From Couchioplanes caeruleus (GTDB lineage Bacteria; Actinomycetota; Actinomycetes; Mycobacteriales; Micromonosporaceae): 64,000 nt of DNA. Location: positions 4,712,001 through 4,776,000 of the forward strand of contig NZ_RJKL01000001.1 in the NCBI RefSeq assembly GCF_003751945.1, given 5' to 3'. A program made the position numbers and the translations under genes. The notes below the pieces were generated by a model, which was not told where the DNA came from, did not search any database, and worked only from the letters and a program-made list of their open reading frames with translations. This document shows, one piece after another, positions 50,177-57,875 of the stretch; position 1 is the stretch's first letter, and each line of letters starts with the position of its first letter.

Positions 50177-51616
50177 TCAGCCGGTGAAGCCGGCGAAGAT
50201 CTTGCTGAACTCGAACGGCGTCTGCGGCACGTTGGTGCACTGGAACAGCGCGCCGTTGCAGGCGTTACGGTCCCGGTTCACCTCCCAGAAGGAGACGAAG
50301 CCGATCTTGTCGCGGTTGGCCGCGGCGACCAGATCGCGGGCGTCGCTCTGGCTGAAGGTGCCGTTGTCGTCGTTCTTGCCCAGCATCGGGGTGACGCCGA
50401 CCTTGGCGAAGGCCGCCGCGTCGCCGATCCCGAGGACCGACTTGAGCTGGTCCTTGGTGGACTTCACGGCCTGGATCGCCAGGTCGCCGTAGTCCTGGGC
50501 GGCGCGGCCGTAGTCCATCGCCATGATGTTGACCAGGTCGAGGTCGACGCCGGCGTTCTTCGCCGAGCGCACCACGTTCAGGCCGTCGTTGGTGAGGCCC
50601 TCGGGCAGCACCGGCAGGGTCAGGGAGATCTTCAGGCCGGGGTTGGCCTTCTGCAGCGCAGCCAGCGCGGTCGAGCGGCGGTCGATCGACGCGGCGTCGG
50701 ACGAGGCCGCGCCCTCGATGTCGAGGTCGATGTACTTGAGGTCGTACGCCGACACCACCGCCTGGTATTCGGCCTGCAGCGCCTTCACGTCGGTGCACGC
50801 CTGGGCGAGCTCGACGCCGGTCGCGCCGCCGAAGGACACCTTCACGTCACCGCCGGCCGCCCGCAGTGCGTCGATCTGGTCGCGGAACTTCCCGCTGCGC
50901 GGGTCGAAGGCGCCGAACCAACTGGCCTTGCAGCCCGCACCGGTCACGAAGGCCAGCGAGTACGACTTCACGTTTCCGCTGGTGGCGAGCTGGGCGAGCG
51001 TCGTGCTGCCGTTGGAGAGCAGGCCCATGTCCACGTACGGGGCCACGCGCACGTTCTTTCCGCCGCCCCCGTTGGACGGTGGCGGCGTCGTGGTCGCCGG
51101 CGGCTTGGTCGGCTCGGCAGGCTTGGTCGGCGCCGACGGGGGAGCCGTGGTCGGCGCCGTGGTGGGCTTGGTCGGCGCCGTGGTGGGAGCCGAGCCGCCA
51201 CCGGAGCAGGAAGCGCCGTTGATCGTGCAGCTCGTCGGGTCGCCGCCGCCGGCGACGATGAAGCCGAACTCGGCGGTGGCGCCGGCCGGGATCGTCGCGT
51301 TGTAGCCGCGGTTCTCCGCCGTCGAGGTGGCGCCCGAGGTGGTGACGGACGCGTCCCAGAAGCTGCCGAGCTTCGCGGTCGCGGGCAGGCCGAAGGCGAG
51401 CTTCCAGCCCGTGACCGCGCTGCCGCCGGTGTTCTTGATGACGTACCTGGCCTGGTAGCCCGTACCCCAGTCGGAATCCTTGGCGAACGTCGCGGTGAGT
51501 CCACCGGCCGCCTTGGTGCTGGGCGCCGTCGCCGCCATCGCGGCGATCGCGCCTCCGCCGACGGCGAGCATCGCGGCTCCCACGTAGATGGATACGCGTA
51601 GACGTTTGCGTGACAT
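50177..51616 (-). CDS. GH18 chitinase with N-terminal CBM2
   Basis: The 479-residue precursor has a signal peptide (IYVGAAMLAVGGGAIAAMAATA), a CBM2 cellulose/chitin-binding module (about 37-137; WGTGYQARYVIKNTGGSAV, WKLAFGLPA), a Thr/Pro-rich linker (about 143-185) and a GH18 barrel. The catalytic DxxDxDxE-type motif is visible as LKYIDLDIEG, with its acid Glu. The C-terminal FVSFWEVNRDR strand completes the barrel. It would hydrolyse chitin outside the cell, complementing the oxygenase at 35448. GGAG lies before the ATG. It is monocistronic. Confidence 0.93.
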   Translation of the reverse strand: MSRKRLRVSIYVGAAMLAVGGGAIAAMAATAPSTKAAGGLTATFAKDSDWGTGYQARYVIKNTGGSAVTGWKLAFGLPATAKLGSFWDASVTTSGATSTAENRGYNATIPAGATAEFGFIVAGGGDPTSCTINGASCSGGGSAPTTAPTKPTTAPTTAPPSAPTKPAEPTKPPATTTPPPSNGGGGKNVRVAPYVDMGLLSNGSTTLAQLATSGNVKSYSLAFVTGAGCKASWFGAFDPRSGKFRDQIDALRAAGGDVKVSFGGATGVELAQACTDVKALQAEYQAVVSAYDLKYIDLDIEGAASSDAASIDRRSTALAALQKANPGLKISLTLPVLPEGLTNDGLNVVRSAKNAGVDLDLVNIMAMDYGRAAQDYGDLAIQAVKSTKDQLKSVLGIGDAAAFAKVGVTPMLGKNDDNGTFSQSDARDLVAAANRDKIGFVSFWEVNRDRNACNGALFQCTNVPQTPFEFSKIFAGFTG

Positions 51617-51721
51617 GCAGGACTCCGATCGCGGTGGCTACGAACGGAGTCGATCGTGGGTCAATCGGTCTTAAAGCGTTCTGCCAATTTCCTTAAGAGT
51701 TACTGAAGTCAGGCATGGCGG

Positions 51722-52159
51722 TTAGCTGATGCAGAACTCGTTGCCCTCCGGATCGCGCATGACACACCACGTGAACGGCCCCTGCCGGCCGTCGGTCACG
51801 AAGGTCGCGCCGCGGGCGACCAGCTCGTCGCGGGCCTGCTCACGGCGCTCGTCACCGACCCAGATGTCGAGGTGGATGCGGTCCTTGACCGTCTTGGGCT
51901 CCGGCACGTGGTTGAAGAGCAGCCGGCGCGGTTTCCCGCTCGGCAGCTTCTCCGGGTGAACGATGGCCGCGCCGGTCTTCCACACCAGACGCCCCTGGAA
52001 GATCAGGGTCTCGTCCTCGGTCGCGAAGCCCTTGGCGACCATGTCCCGGATGAAGTCCTCGTCCTGCGGCTCGACCTGCCAGCCCAGCGTCTCGGCCCAC
52101 CACTCGGCCTGGGTGTGCGGATCGGCGCTGTCGACGGTCACCTGGAAGTCATATGCCAT
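51722..52159 (-). CDS. VOC-family (glyoxalase-like) protein
   Basis: The 145-residue protein has two beta-alpha-beta-beta-beta units of the vicinal-oxygen-chelate fold: VTVDSADPHTQAEWWAETLGW in the first and HLDIWVGDERREQARDELVARGA, MRDPEGNEFC in the second. Family members include glyoxalases, dioxygenases and resistance proteins. The Glu of PEGNEFC is a typical metal ligand. Substrate is unknown. No good ribosome site precedes the ATG. Confidence 0.88.
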   Translation of the reverse strand: MAYDFQVTVDSADPHTQAEWWAETLGWQVEPQDEDFIRDMVAKGFATEDETLIFQGRLVWKTGAAIVHPEKLPSGKPRRLLFNHVPEPKTVKDRIHLDIWVGDERREQARDELVARGATFVTDGRQGPFTWCVMRDPEGNEFCIS

Positions 52160-52192
52160 GGTCGCAGCCTAGGACCGACCTCCGACAGAAAT

Positions 52193-52552
52193 TCAGTCGT
52201 CGAGCAGACCGGGGAAATACCGGCGCAGCGCGACCACGTCGTACACCTGCCGGATCTCGGCGATCCTGCCGCCGGTGACGGTGAGGAACTCGGTCATGCG
52301 GACCGTGCCGAACGGGGCGGCGCAGTCGTAGATCAGCGACGCGTCGTCGCCGGTGCAGATCGTCGAGACGATCGCGACCGAGTCGGCGAAGGCGGCGATG
52401 CGGTGCAGGGTCTGCACCAGCTCCTCGTCGTCGACCGGGAGCTCCAGGTTCCATTCGATCTCGACGTCCGGCGCGATGACCCGGCGCACCGCCCCGCGGT
52501 CCCCGGTGATCCAGGACGCGGAATAGAAGGCGACCACCTCGGTGGTTTCCAT
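52193..52552 (-). CDS. SnoaL/NTF2-like protein
   Basis: The 119-residue protein has an NTF2-like cone fold pattern: an N-terminal helix pair (VVAFYSASWITGDRGAVRRV), IEWNLELP, and a closing strand set ending in IRQVYDVVALRRY. Such proteins are small-molecule isomerases, hydratases or binding modules. GAGGAG precedes the ATG. It may form a small operon with the VOC gene 33 bp downstream. Function is unassigned. Confidence 0.82.
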   Translation of the reverse strand: METTEVVAFYSASWITGDRGAVRRVIAPDVEIEWNLELPVDDEELVQTLHRIAAFADSVAIVSTICTGDDASLIYDCAAPFGTVRMTEFLTVTGGRIAEIRQVYDVVALRRYFPGLLDD

Positions 52553-52620
52553 GGCGACTCCTCGGTCGTGACAGCGGCCGCCGTCCCGGTCGGAACGGCG
52601 GCCGCGGCCGGCGGATGCGA

Positions 52621-54252
52621 TCAGTTGGCGACCATCGAGTCACCGGCCACGAAGGTGTAACCCCGCGCCTTGATTCCGGGCACGACCTGCTTCAGGTAAT
52701 CGGTGCCCAGGTACGGGTGGTAGAAGAAGCTCGCCACACCGTCGCGGACGACGAGGTTGCGCTCGGCCGAGGCGACCAGGTCCGAGGGGAGCCGGGCCGG
52801 GTGGTTGTTGAACGCGCTCGGCTCGACGTTGCCGATGTTCTCCGGGATGACCACCGAACCGTAGACGTCGCGGACGGCGTAGGGGAAGAACTGGCCGAAA
52901 TGGCGGGTGTAGTCGAACTTGCGTCCGGTGAGGACACCCGGGAAGTACAGGCCCCGGTCGTAGCGCTTGCCGACGATCGAGGTGACCGTCTGGTAGTCGA
53001 CGGCGCTGCCGGCGTAGTGCGGGAACTCGAAGGTGGTGGGCACGCCGAGGCCGGCGAGGGCGAAGGTGAGGCCCGAGGCGGCGATCCGGGTGGCCATGTA
53101 CGCGGCGGAGTCGCCGGCGACCGGGCCGTCGTAGATCACGCTGTCCTTCTCGTCGACGTGGGCGCGGTAGAACTCGAAGTCGTTGGCGCTCATGCCGTCG
53201 TACGGGTTGGCCGTGCTGCCGTTCTGGTGCGTGTAGCCATGCATGAGCAGCGTGCCGCCGCGCTGCTTCATGTAGCGCAGCGCCGAGACGACCTGCGGCC
53301 GCTGCAGCAGCGTGTAGTCCTCGGCCTTGCCGTTGTTGTCCACGCCCTTGGGGTTGCGGAAGCGGGGGTAGACGGCGACGCTGAACGGCACCTTCTGGGA
53401 GTACAGGTAGTCGGCGATCGCGCGCAGCTCGGCGGGGTCCGAGTCCGGGCCGACGTCCTCGATGCGGGCCAGGGCGCGGTGCCGCTCCCGGGAGACGCCG
53501 GTGTCGCCGAGGGAGTCGAAGAGCAGGTCGGCGAAGGCCAGGTAGCGGTCGTCGTGGGTCACGTACGAGAACGGGATCTCGCCGACGTACGTGAAGTTGC
53601 CGGACTGCAGCGCCCACGGGAAGGTCGAGCCGTCCGCGCGGACCGCGGTGGCGAGGGTCTTGGTCTTCGCCGGGTCGTTGATCGACAGGTTCATGATCCC
53701 GGACTTGTTGGTGATGTCGCGGGTGAGCTTGCGGCCCTTGTAGCCGACGGTGGACACGTCGGTGACGTCGAACGAGCCGCTGGTGAAGCCGTGCTCGGCG
53801 GTGAATCCCGGCCGCGAGGTGAGCTGCCAGATGTTGTCGAAGAGCCAGGTCACCGGCTTCTTCGTCGCGGCGACGTCGTCCAGGAAGGCGGCCGGCAGCG
53901 GCTCGTCGTAGGTCGAGCCCAGGTAGACCACCGCGGTGTACGCGTCCAGGCCCTTCGCCTGGTAGCTCGCCACCGGTGCGGCGGTCCACGAGCCGAAGTG
54001 AGAGGCCAGGTTGGCGGTCTGGGTGGCGTAGACCTCGCCCATCCAGCCGTACTCGCCGGTGGTGTCGTACAGCACGAGCGTCTTCGCCTTGCCGCCGCCG
54101 GGAGCGGCCTTGCCGGACTTGGCGGCGATCGGCGCGGGGGCGGGGACCGGGGCGGCGTCGGCGGTGACGACACCCATGCCGAGCATGGCGGTCGCGGTGA
54201 GAGCGGCACCCACGCCGACGAAGGCACGACGGCTGAACTTAGGCATACGCAT
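52621..54252 (-). CDS. Secreted DUF2334-type polysaccharide deacetylase-like protein
   Basis: The 543-residue protein has a Tat-like signal (KFSRRAFVGVGAAL, AXA near TADAAP) and a DUF2334-type carbohydrate-esterase-like domain. Visible motifs are ALARIEDVGPDSD (metal Asp region), PFSVAVYPRF and LLMHGYTHQNG (His pair). These proteins resemble polysaccharide deacetylases. The start ATG overlaps the stop of the epimerase gene (TGATG). The three-gene operon with a GT2 synthase and UDP-GlcNAc 2-epimerase suggests it modifies the amino-sugar polymer outside the cell. Activity is inferred. Confidence 0.82.
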   Translation of the reverse strand: MRMPKFSRRAFVGVGAALTATAMLGMGVVTADAAPVPAPAPIAAKSGKAAPGGGKAKTLVLYDTTGEYGWMGEVYATQTANLASHFGSWTAAPVASYQAKGLDAYTAVVYLGSTYDEPLPAAFLDDVAATKKPVTWLFDNIWQLTSRPGFTAEHGFTSGSFDVTDVSTVGYKGRKLTRDITNKSGIMNLSINDPAKTKTLATAVRADGSTFPWALQSGNFTYVGEIPFSYVTHDDRYLAFADLLFDSLGDTGVSRERHRALARIEDVGPDSDPAELRAIADYLYSQKVPFSVAVYPRFRNPKGVDNNGKAEDYTLLQRPQVVSALRYMKQRGGTLLMHGYTHQNGSTANPYDGMSANDFEFYRAHVDEKDSVIYDGPVAGDSAAYMATRIAASGLTFALAGLGVPTTFEFPHYAGSAVDYQTVTSIVGKRYDRGLYFPGVLTGRKFDYTRHFGQFFPYAVRDVYGSVVIPENIGNVEPSAFNNHPARLPSDLVASAERNLVVRDGVASFFYHPYLGTDYLKQVVPGIKARGYTFVAGDSMVAN

Positions 54253-55445
54253 CAGAAGGACACTCCGTACGTGGCAGCGGCGGGGGACTCGAGAGGGGGC
54301 ATCGGTGCGGGTGCCTCGGCGAGACCGAGCAGTGCGGCGGTGGCCTGGGCGGTACGCCGGGCCGCGAGGCCGTCGCCGTACGGGTTTCCGCCCGCGGTCA
54401 TCGCGTCGCGGCGTACCCGGCTGTCGAGCAGCTCGGCCGCCTCCTTGACGATCAGGTCGGTGTCCGAGCCGACGAGCCGGGCGCAGCCGGCGTGCAGCGA
54501 CTCGACGCGCTCGGTGACGTCGCGCAGCACCAGGGCGGGCACGCCGAACGACGGCGCCTCCTCCTGGATGCCGCCCGAGTCGGTGAGCACGAGGTACGCC
54601 TCCGACAGCAGACGCGACAGGTCCGGGTAGGGCAGCGGGTCGGTGACCGTGACCCGCTCGATGCCGGCGAGGCCCGCCTCGACCTGGGCGCGGACCGCCG
54701 GGTTGGGGTGGCTGGGCAGGATCACGTCGATGTCGGCGTACCGGCTCACCAGCTCGCGGACCGCGGCCAGGATGCGGTCCAGGGGAGCGCCCCACGACTC
54801 TCGCCGGTGGGCGGTGACGAGCACCAGCCGGCGGTCGCCGGCGGCGGCGCGGGCGGCCGCGACCTGGGCGTTCTCGAAGGGCATCCGGCGGCCGGAGACG
54901 GCGAGCGTGGCGTCCACGACGGTGTTGCCGGCGATCAGCACGTCCGCGGTGGCGATGTTCTCGTCCAGCAGGTTCATCGCGGCCAGCGGGGTGGGCGCGA
55001 GATGCAGCGCGGCGACCTGGGCGACCAGGCGGCGGTTGGCCTCCTCGGGGAACGGCGAGTCGAGGTCGCCGGAGCGCAGGCCCGCCTCCAGATGCACCAC
55101 CGGGATCCGGCGCCAGAAGGCGGCGAGCGCGCCGGCCAGGCTGGTGGTCGTGTCGCCCTGCACGATCACCGCGGCCGGCGTGCGGACGGCCCACAACTCG
55201 TCGAGCTGCCGGATCATCTCGGTGAGCAGCTCGGCCTGGCTGCCGGTGCCGCGCTCCACCTCGAGCGTGACGTCCGGGATGAGGTCGAAGGCGGCGAGCG
55301 CCTGTGCGACCATCGCCGGGTGCTGGCCGCTGGCGACCAGGACCGGGCTGAGCAGGCCGGCCTCGCGCAGTGCGAGCACGACCGGGGCGAGCTTGACGGC
55401 TTCGGGGCGGGTGCCGCCGATCAGGTGCACTTCGGGCAGTGACAT
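54252..55445 (-). CDS. wecB: Non-hydrolysing UDP-N-acetylglucosamine 2-epimerase
   Basis: The 397-residue enzyme interconverts UDP-GlcNAc and UDP-ManNAc. Features are the N-terminal GTRPEAVKLAPVVLALRE, the catalytic-region VQGDTTTSLAGALAAFWRRIPVVHLEAGLRSGD split by a loop, VTAHRRESWG and the late SGGIQEEAPSFGVPALVLRD. Length matches WecB/MnaA. It sits between the glycosyltransferase and the deacetylase-like gene, so the polymer likely contains ManNAc or derives from UDP-ManNAc. The stop overlaps the next start by one base. Confidence 0.92.
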   Translation of the reverse strand: MSLPEVHLIGGTRPEAVKLAPVVLALREAGLLSPVLVASGQHPAMVAQALAAFDLIPDVTLEVERGTGSQAELLTEMIRQLDELWAVRTPAAVIVQGDTTTSLAGALAAFWRRIPVVHLEAGLRSGDLDSPFPEEANRRLVAQVAALHLAPTPLAAMNLLDENIATADVLIAGNTVVDATLAVSGRRMPFENAQVAAARAAAGDRRLVLVTAHRRESWGAPLDRILAAVRELVSRYADIDVILPSHPNPAVRAQVEAGLAGIERVTVTDPLPYPDLSRLLSEAYLVLTDSGGIQEEAPSFGVPALVLRDVTERVESLHAGCARLVGSDTDLIVKEAAELLDSRVRRDAMTAGGNPYGDGLAARRTAQATAALLGLAEAPAPMPPLESPAAATYGVSF

Positions 55446-55478
55446 GTGGGGGGAGCCCTAACTTCGAGGAGGGGAGCC

Positions 55479-56825
55479 TCAGGCGGGGACGGGGATTTGC
55501 AGTGGTGCGTCGATCGGCTCTTCGGCGAGCCGTTCGGTCTTGGCCCAGGTCTGCCGGCCGCTGGCCTGGCGGAACAGCGCCCGGTAGGTCGCGACCAGGC
55601 CGAGGAGCAGGAAGACCGGGTACGCGAGGGCCGCGGTGAAGAGCCGGGGGAGGCTCTCGTCGCGCAGCCGGTGACGGTGCACCAGGGCCCAGACGAAGCC
55701 CGGGAACAAGGTGACCGCGAGCCACACCTCGCCGCTGTATGCCAGTTGCCGCCAGGTCGGCAGGTACGGCATCGGGTGACCGACCGCCAGGCCGGTGGCG
55801 GCGACGGAGACGCCACCGATCAGGATCACGGTCACCAGCGCGTTGAGCCAGGGCGAGATCAGGTAGTGCAGCATCTCGAGCAGGGAGGTGAGACCGATCC
55901 GCGGGGAGGCCATCAGCCGGCGCAGGTAGCGGGCACACTGCAGGTTGCCCTGCGCCCAGCGGGTGCGCTGGCGGGTGAGCCGGCGCAGGTCGACGACCGC
56001 CTGCTGGGTGACGGCCGCCCGGGACGTGTAGCGGATGCCGACCCCGTCGAGGTGCATGCGCAGGCCGAGTTCGAGGTCCTCGACCAGGCAGGCGGACCAG
56101 GGCGCGTCGCCGAGGGCGAGCAGCGCCGCGAGCCGGGTGAACTGCCCGTTGCCGCCGAGGCCGACCGTGTCGATGGTGTCGCGCAGGCTCTGGCAGGCGT
56201 TGACGATCGCAGCGAACTCGAGGTCCTGCACCGCCCCGAGCAGCTTGTCGCGGTTGCGGATGCGCACCTGCACCTGCACCGCGCCGATGTTCGGGTCCCG
56301 CATCATCCGGGAGACCTCGAGCAGGATGTTGCGGCTGCCCTGGCCGTCGCCGTCGATGATGCCGATGACGACCCGCTCCGGGCTGACGCCGGCCTCGGCG
56401 GTGCGCTCGGCGATGTAGCGGTACGCCGCATTGAGTGCCTCGCCCTTGCCCTGGCGCGCTTCGGGCAGCTCGCGGCGCAGGACCACCAGCCGCGGGTGGT
56501 CGATCGCGGCCAGCACCTCGGGGGTGCGGTCGTCGGAGCCGTCGTCGACCACGAGGACCCGGGCGAGCGTGCCGCCGGGGCCGCCCAGGCCGAGCGCGGC
56601 GTGGACGGTGTTGCCGACGACGACCTCTTCGTTCAGCGCCGGCACGATGATCCAAAAGTGCTCCGGGGTGGCGTCGCCGTACGCGAGGGACTTCGCGACG
56701 AGCGACTTGCGGTGGGACGCCACATAACGCACCGCGAAGCTGACGAGCCCGAGGGTCGAGACCGGCCAGGCGAGCAGGATCGCGTAGCCAATGACCACGA
56801 TGAACCAGCTGTCGGCTGCCGTCAT
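55479..56825 (-). CDS. Processive family 2 glycosyltransferase (polysaccharide synthase)
   Basis: The 448-residue membrane enzyme has an N-terminal helix (WFIVVIGYAILLAWPVSTLGLV), a GT-A domain with VLVVDDGSDD, IIDGDGQG (DxD-like), VEDLELGLRMH and the processive signature RQRTRWAQGN, then two or three C-terminal helices (ALVTVILIGGVSVAATGLAV; LAVTLFPGFVWAL). This is the layout of PgaC, NodC and hyaluronan synthases. ATG 56825 follows GGGAGGGAAC. It heads an operon with the epimerase and deacetylase-like genes and should polymerise an amino-sugar from a UDP donor across the membrane. A c-di-GMP cyclase at 45701 could regulate it at a distance, but no PilZ domain is seen. Confidence 0.88.
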   Translation of the reverse strand: MTAADSWFIVVIGYAILLAWPVSTLGLVSFAVRYVASHRKSLVAKSLAYGDATPEHFWIIVPALNEEVVVGNTVHAALGLGGPGGTLARVLVVDDGSDDRTPEVLAAIDHPRLVVLRRELPEARQGKGEALNAAYRYIAERTAEAGVSPERVVIGIIDGDGQGSRNILLEVSRMMRDPNIGAVQVQVRIRNRDKLLGAVQDLEFAAIVNACQSLRDTIDTVGLGGNGQFTRLAALLALGDAPWSACLVEDLELGLRMHLDGVGIRYTSRAAVTQQAVVDLRRLTRQRTRWAQGNLQCARYLRRLMASPRIGLTSLLEMLHYLISPWLNALVTVILIGGVSVAATGLAVGHPMPYLPTWRQLAYSGEVWLAVTLFPGFVWALVHRHRLRDESLPRLFTAALAYPVFLLLGLVATYRALFRQASGRQTWAKTERLAEEPIDAPLQIPVPA

Positions 56826-57189
56826 GTTCCCTCCCTCACTCGTCACTGAATGTGTCTTCAACCCTGCGACTCTTGCCGTGTTGCTGGACGTATCAGGACA
56901 TTAGGCGGTTACTGAGAGTGCAACAAGGGCAGTGATCCGACCGGCGGGCCGGATTGGCCATTTGGCCCATGTCAGACTTCTCAGGCAGCGCAAAAGGTGC
57001 CAAACGGGATTGGGCACGGCGTTACTCATTGTCAGGACATACCGACCAAGAGGCGCCAGATCGGGACTGGAAGCAGCGGTGCGGCAACTCTGCGTAGTGT
57101 CGATCGTTTATCGCTCGCGCGACCCGAAGGTGACACTCCGTGATGAGCGCTGTTGACGACGTGTGGGGGCGGCCGTACGCTCCCCAGCC
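56826..57189. other. Divergent intergenic region of about 360 bp
   Basis: This contains the promoters of the polysaccharide operon (minus strand) and of the 57190 gene (plus strand). It is less GC-rich than coding DNA. No clear palindrome, riboswitch fold or small gene was recognised. Confidence 0.4.
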
Positions 57190-57774
57190 ATGCTTGGCGG
57201 AAAAGTGGATCGACGACTCAAGGGCTCGGCGCGGGGGCGACACGCTGCGCCGCAGTTCCGGCTGCCTGGAGGGCGCCGCGCGAGGCTGGCCGCCGCCAGT
57301 GTCGCCGCGCTCCTCGTGGGCGGCCTGGGCGCCTGGCTGTGGTGGCCGGACTCCGGACCGGATCCCCGCGCGCGGGTCTACACCGAGGGGACCGCGTGCT
57401 TGCTCACCCCGGCCGCCGGCGTCGCCGACGCGCAGGCCGCACCGGTCTGGGTCGGGATGCAGCGGGCGTCGCTCGCCACCCTCGGCAAGGTGCAGTTCCT
57501 CGAGGTCGACGGCCCGCAGACCGGCGAGAACGCGAAGACGTTCCTGGCCACCCTCGCGGCCGGTCGATGTGACCTGGTTCTCACGGCGGGTAAGGCGCCG
57601 AACGCGGCGCTGACCGCCGCGGCCGCCGCCTACCCGAATGCCCGTTTCGTGCTCGTAGGTAAGGGATCGCCGCAAGGCAATGTGTCCGTTGTGGATGCGC
57701 AAAGTCCGGATCAGGTGTCTGCGCAGGTAGAGGCACGTGTGACCGCCGTTCTGAAGGCCGCAGCCGACGGCTGA
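57190..57774 (+). CDS. Membrane-anchored BMP-like solute-binding domain protein
   Basis: The 194-residue protein has a basic N-terminus, one membrane anchor (LAAASVAALLVGGLGAWLWW, about 37-56) and an outer domain of about 140 residues resembling half of a basic membrane protein/ABC-type solute-binding fold (VWVGMQRASLATLGKVQFLEV, RCDLVLTAGKAPNAAL, NARFVLVGKGSP). Only one lobe is present, so transport is unlikely; ligand sensing or scaffolding is possible. The start is uncertain because no good ribosome site precedes the ATG. It lies 101 bp upstream of the RHS-like gene on the same strand. Confidence 0.6.
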   Translation: MLGGKVDRRLKGSARGRHAAPQFRLPGGRRARLAAASVAALLVGGLGAWLWWPDSGPDPRARVYTEGTACLLTPAAGVADAQAAPVWVGMQRASLATLGKVQFLEVDGPQTGENAKTFLATLAAGRCDLVLTAGKAPNAALTAAAAAYPNARFVLVGKGSPQGNVSVVDAQSPDQVSAQVEARVTAVLKAAADG

Positions 57775-57796
57775 TCAGCCGAACGGCCAGTTCTGA

Positions 57797-57815
57797 TCCC
57801 AGGGTTTGCCTGGGA
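57797..57815 (+). terminator. Short hairpin after the BMP-like gene
   Basis: TCCCAGG (57797-57803) pairs with CCTGGGA (57809-57815) around 5 bases, 22 bp after the stop. The 7-bp stem has no T-run, so termination is possible but weakly supported. Confidence 0.4.
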
Positions 57816-57875
57816 GTTCCCTGGTACCGCAAGATCCTCCCGCGTTGTCAGACAATTACGGGGAGGAACCGGCTC

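Noticed and set aside
52621..56655. A single 1,344-residue minus-strand frame
   Set aside because: Only the part from 54252 down is the DUF2334-type protein. The upstream part is out of frame with, and overlaps, the epimerase and glycosyltransferase genes.
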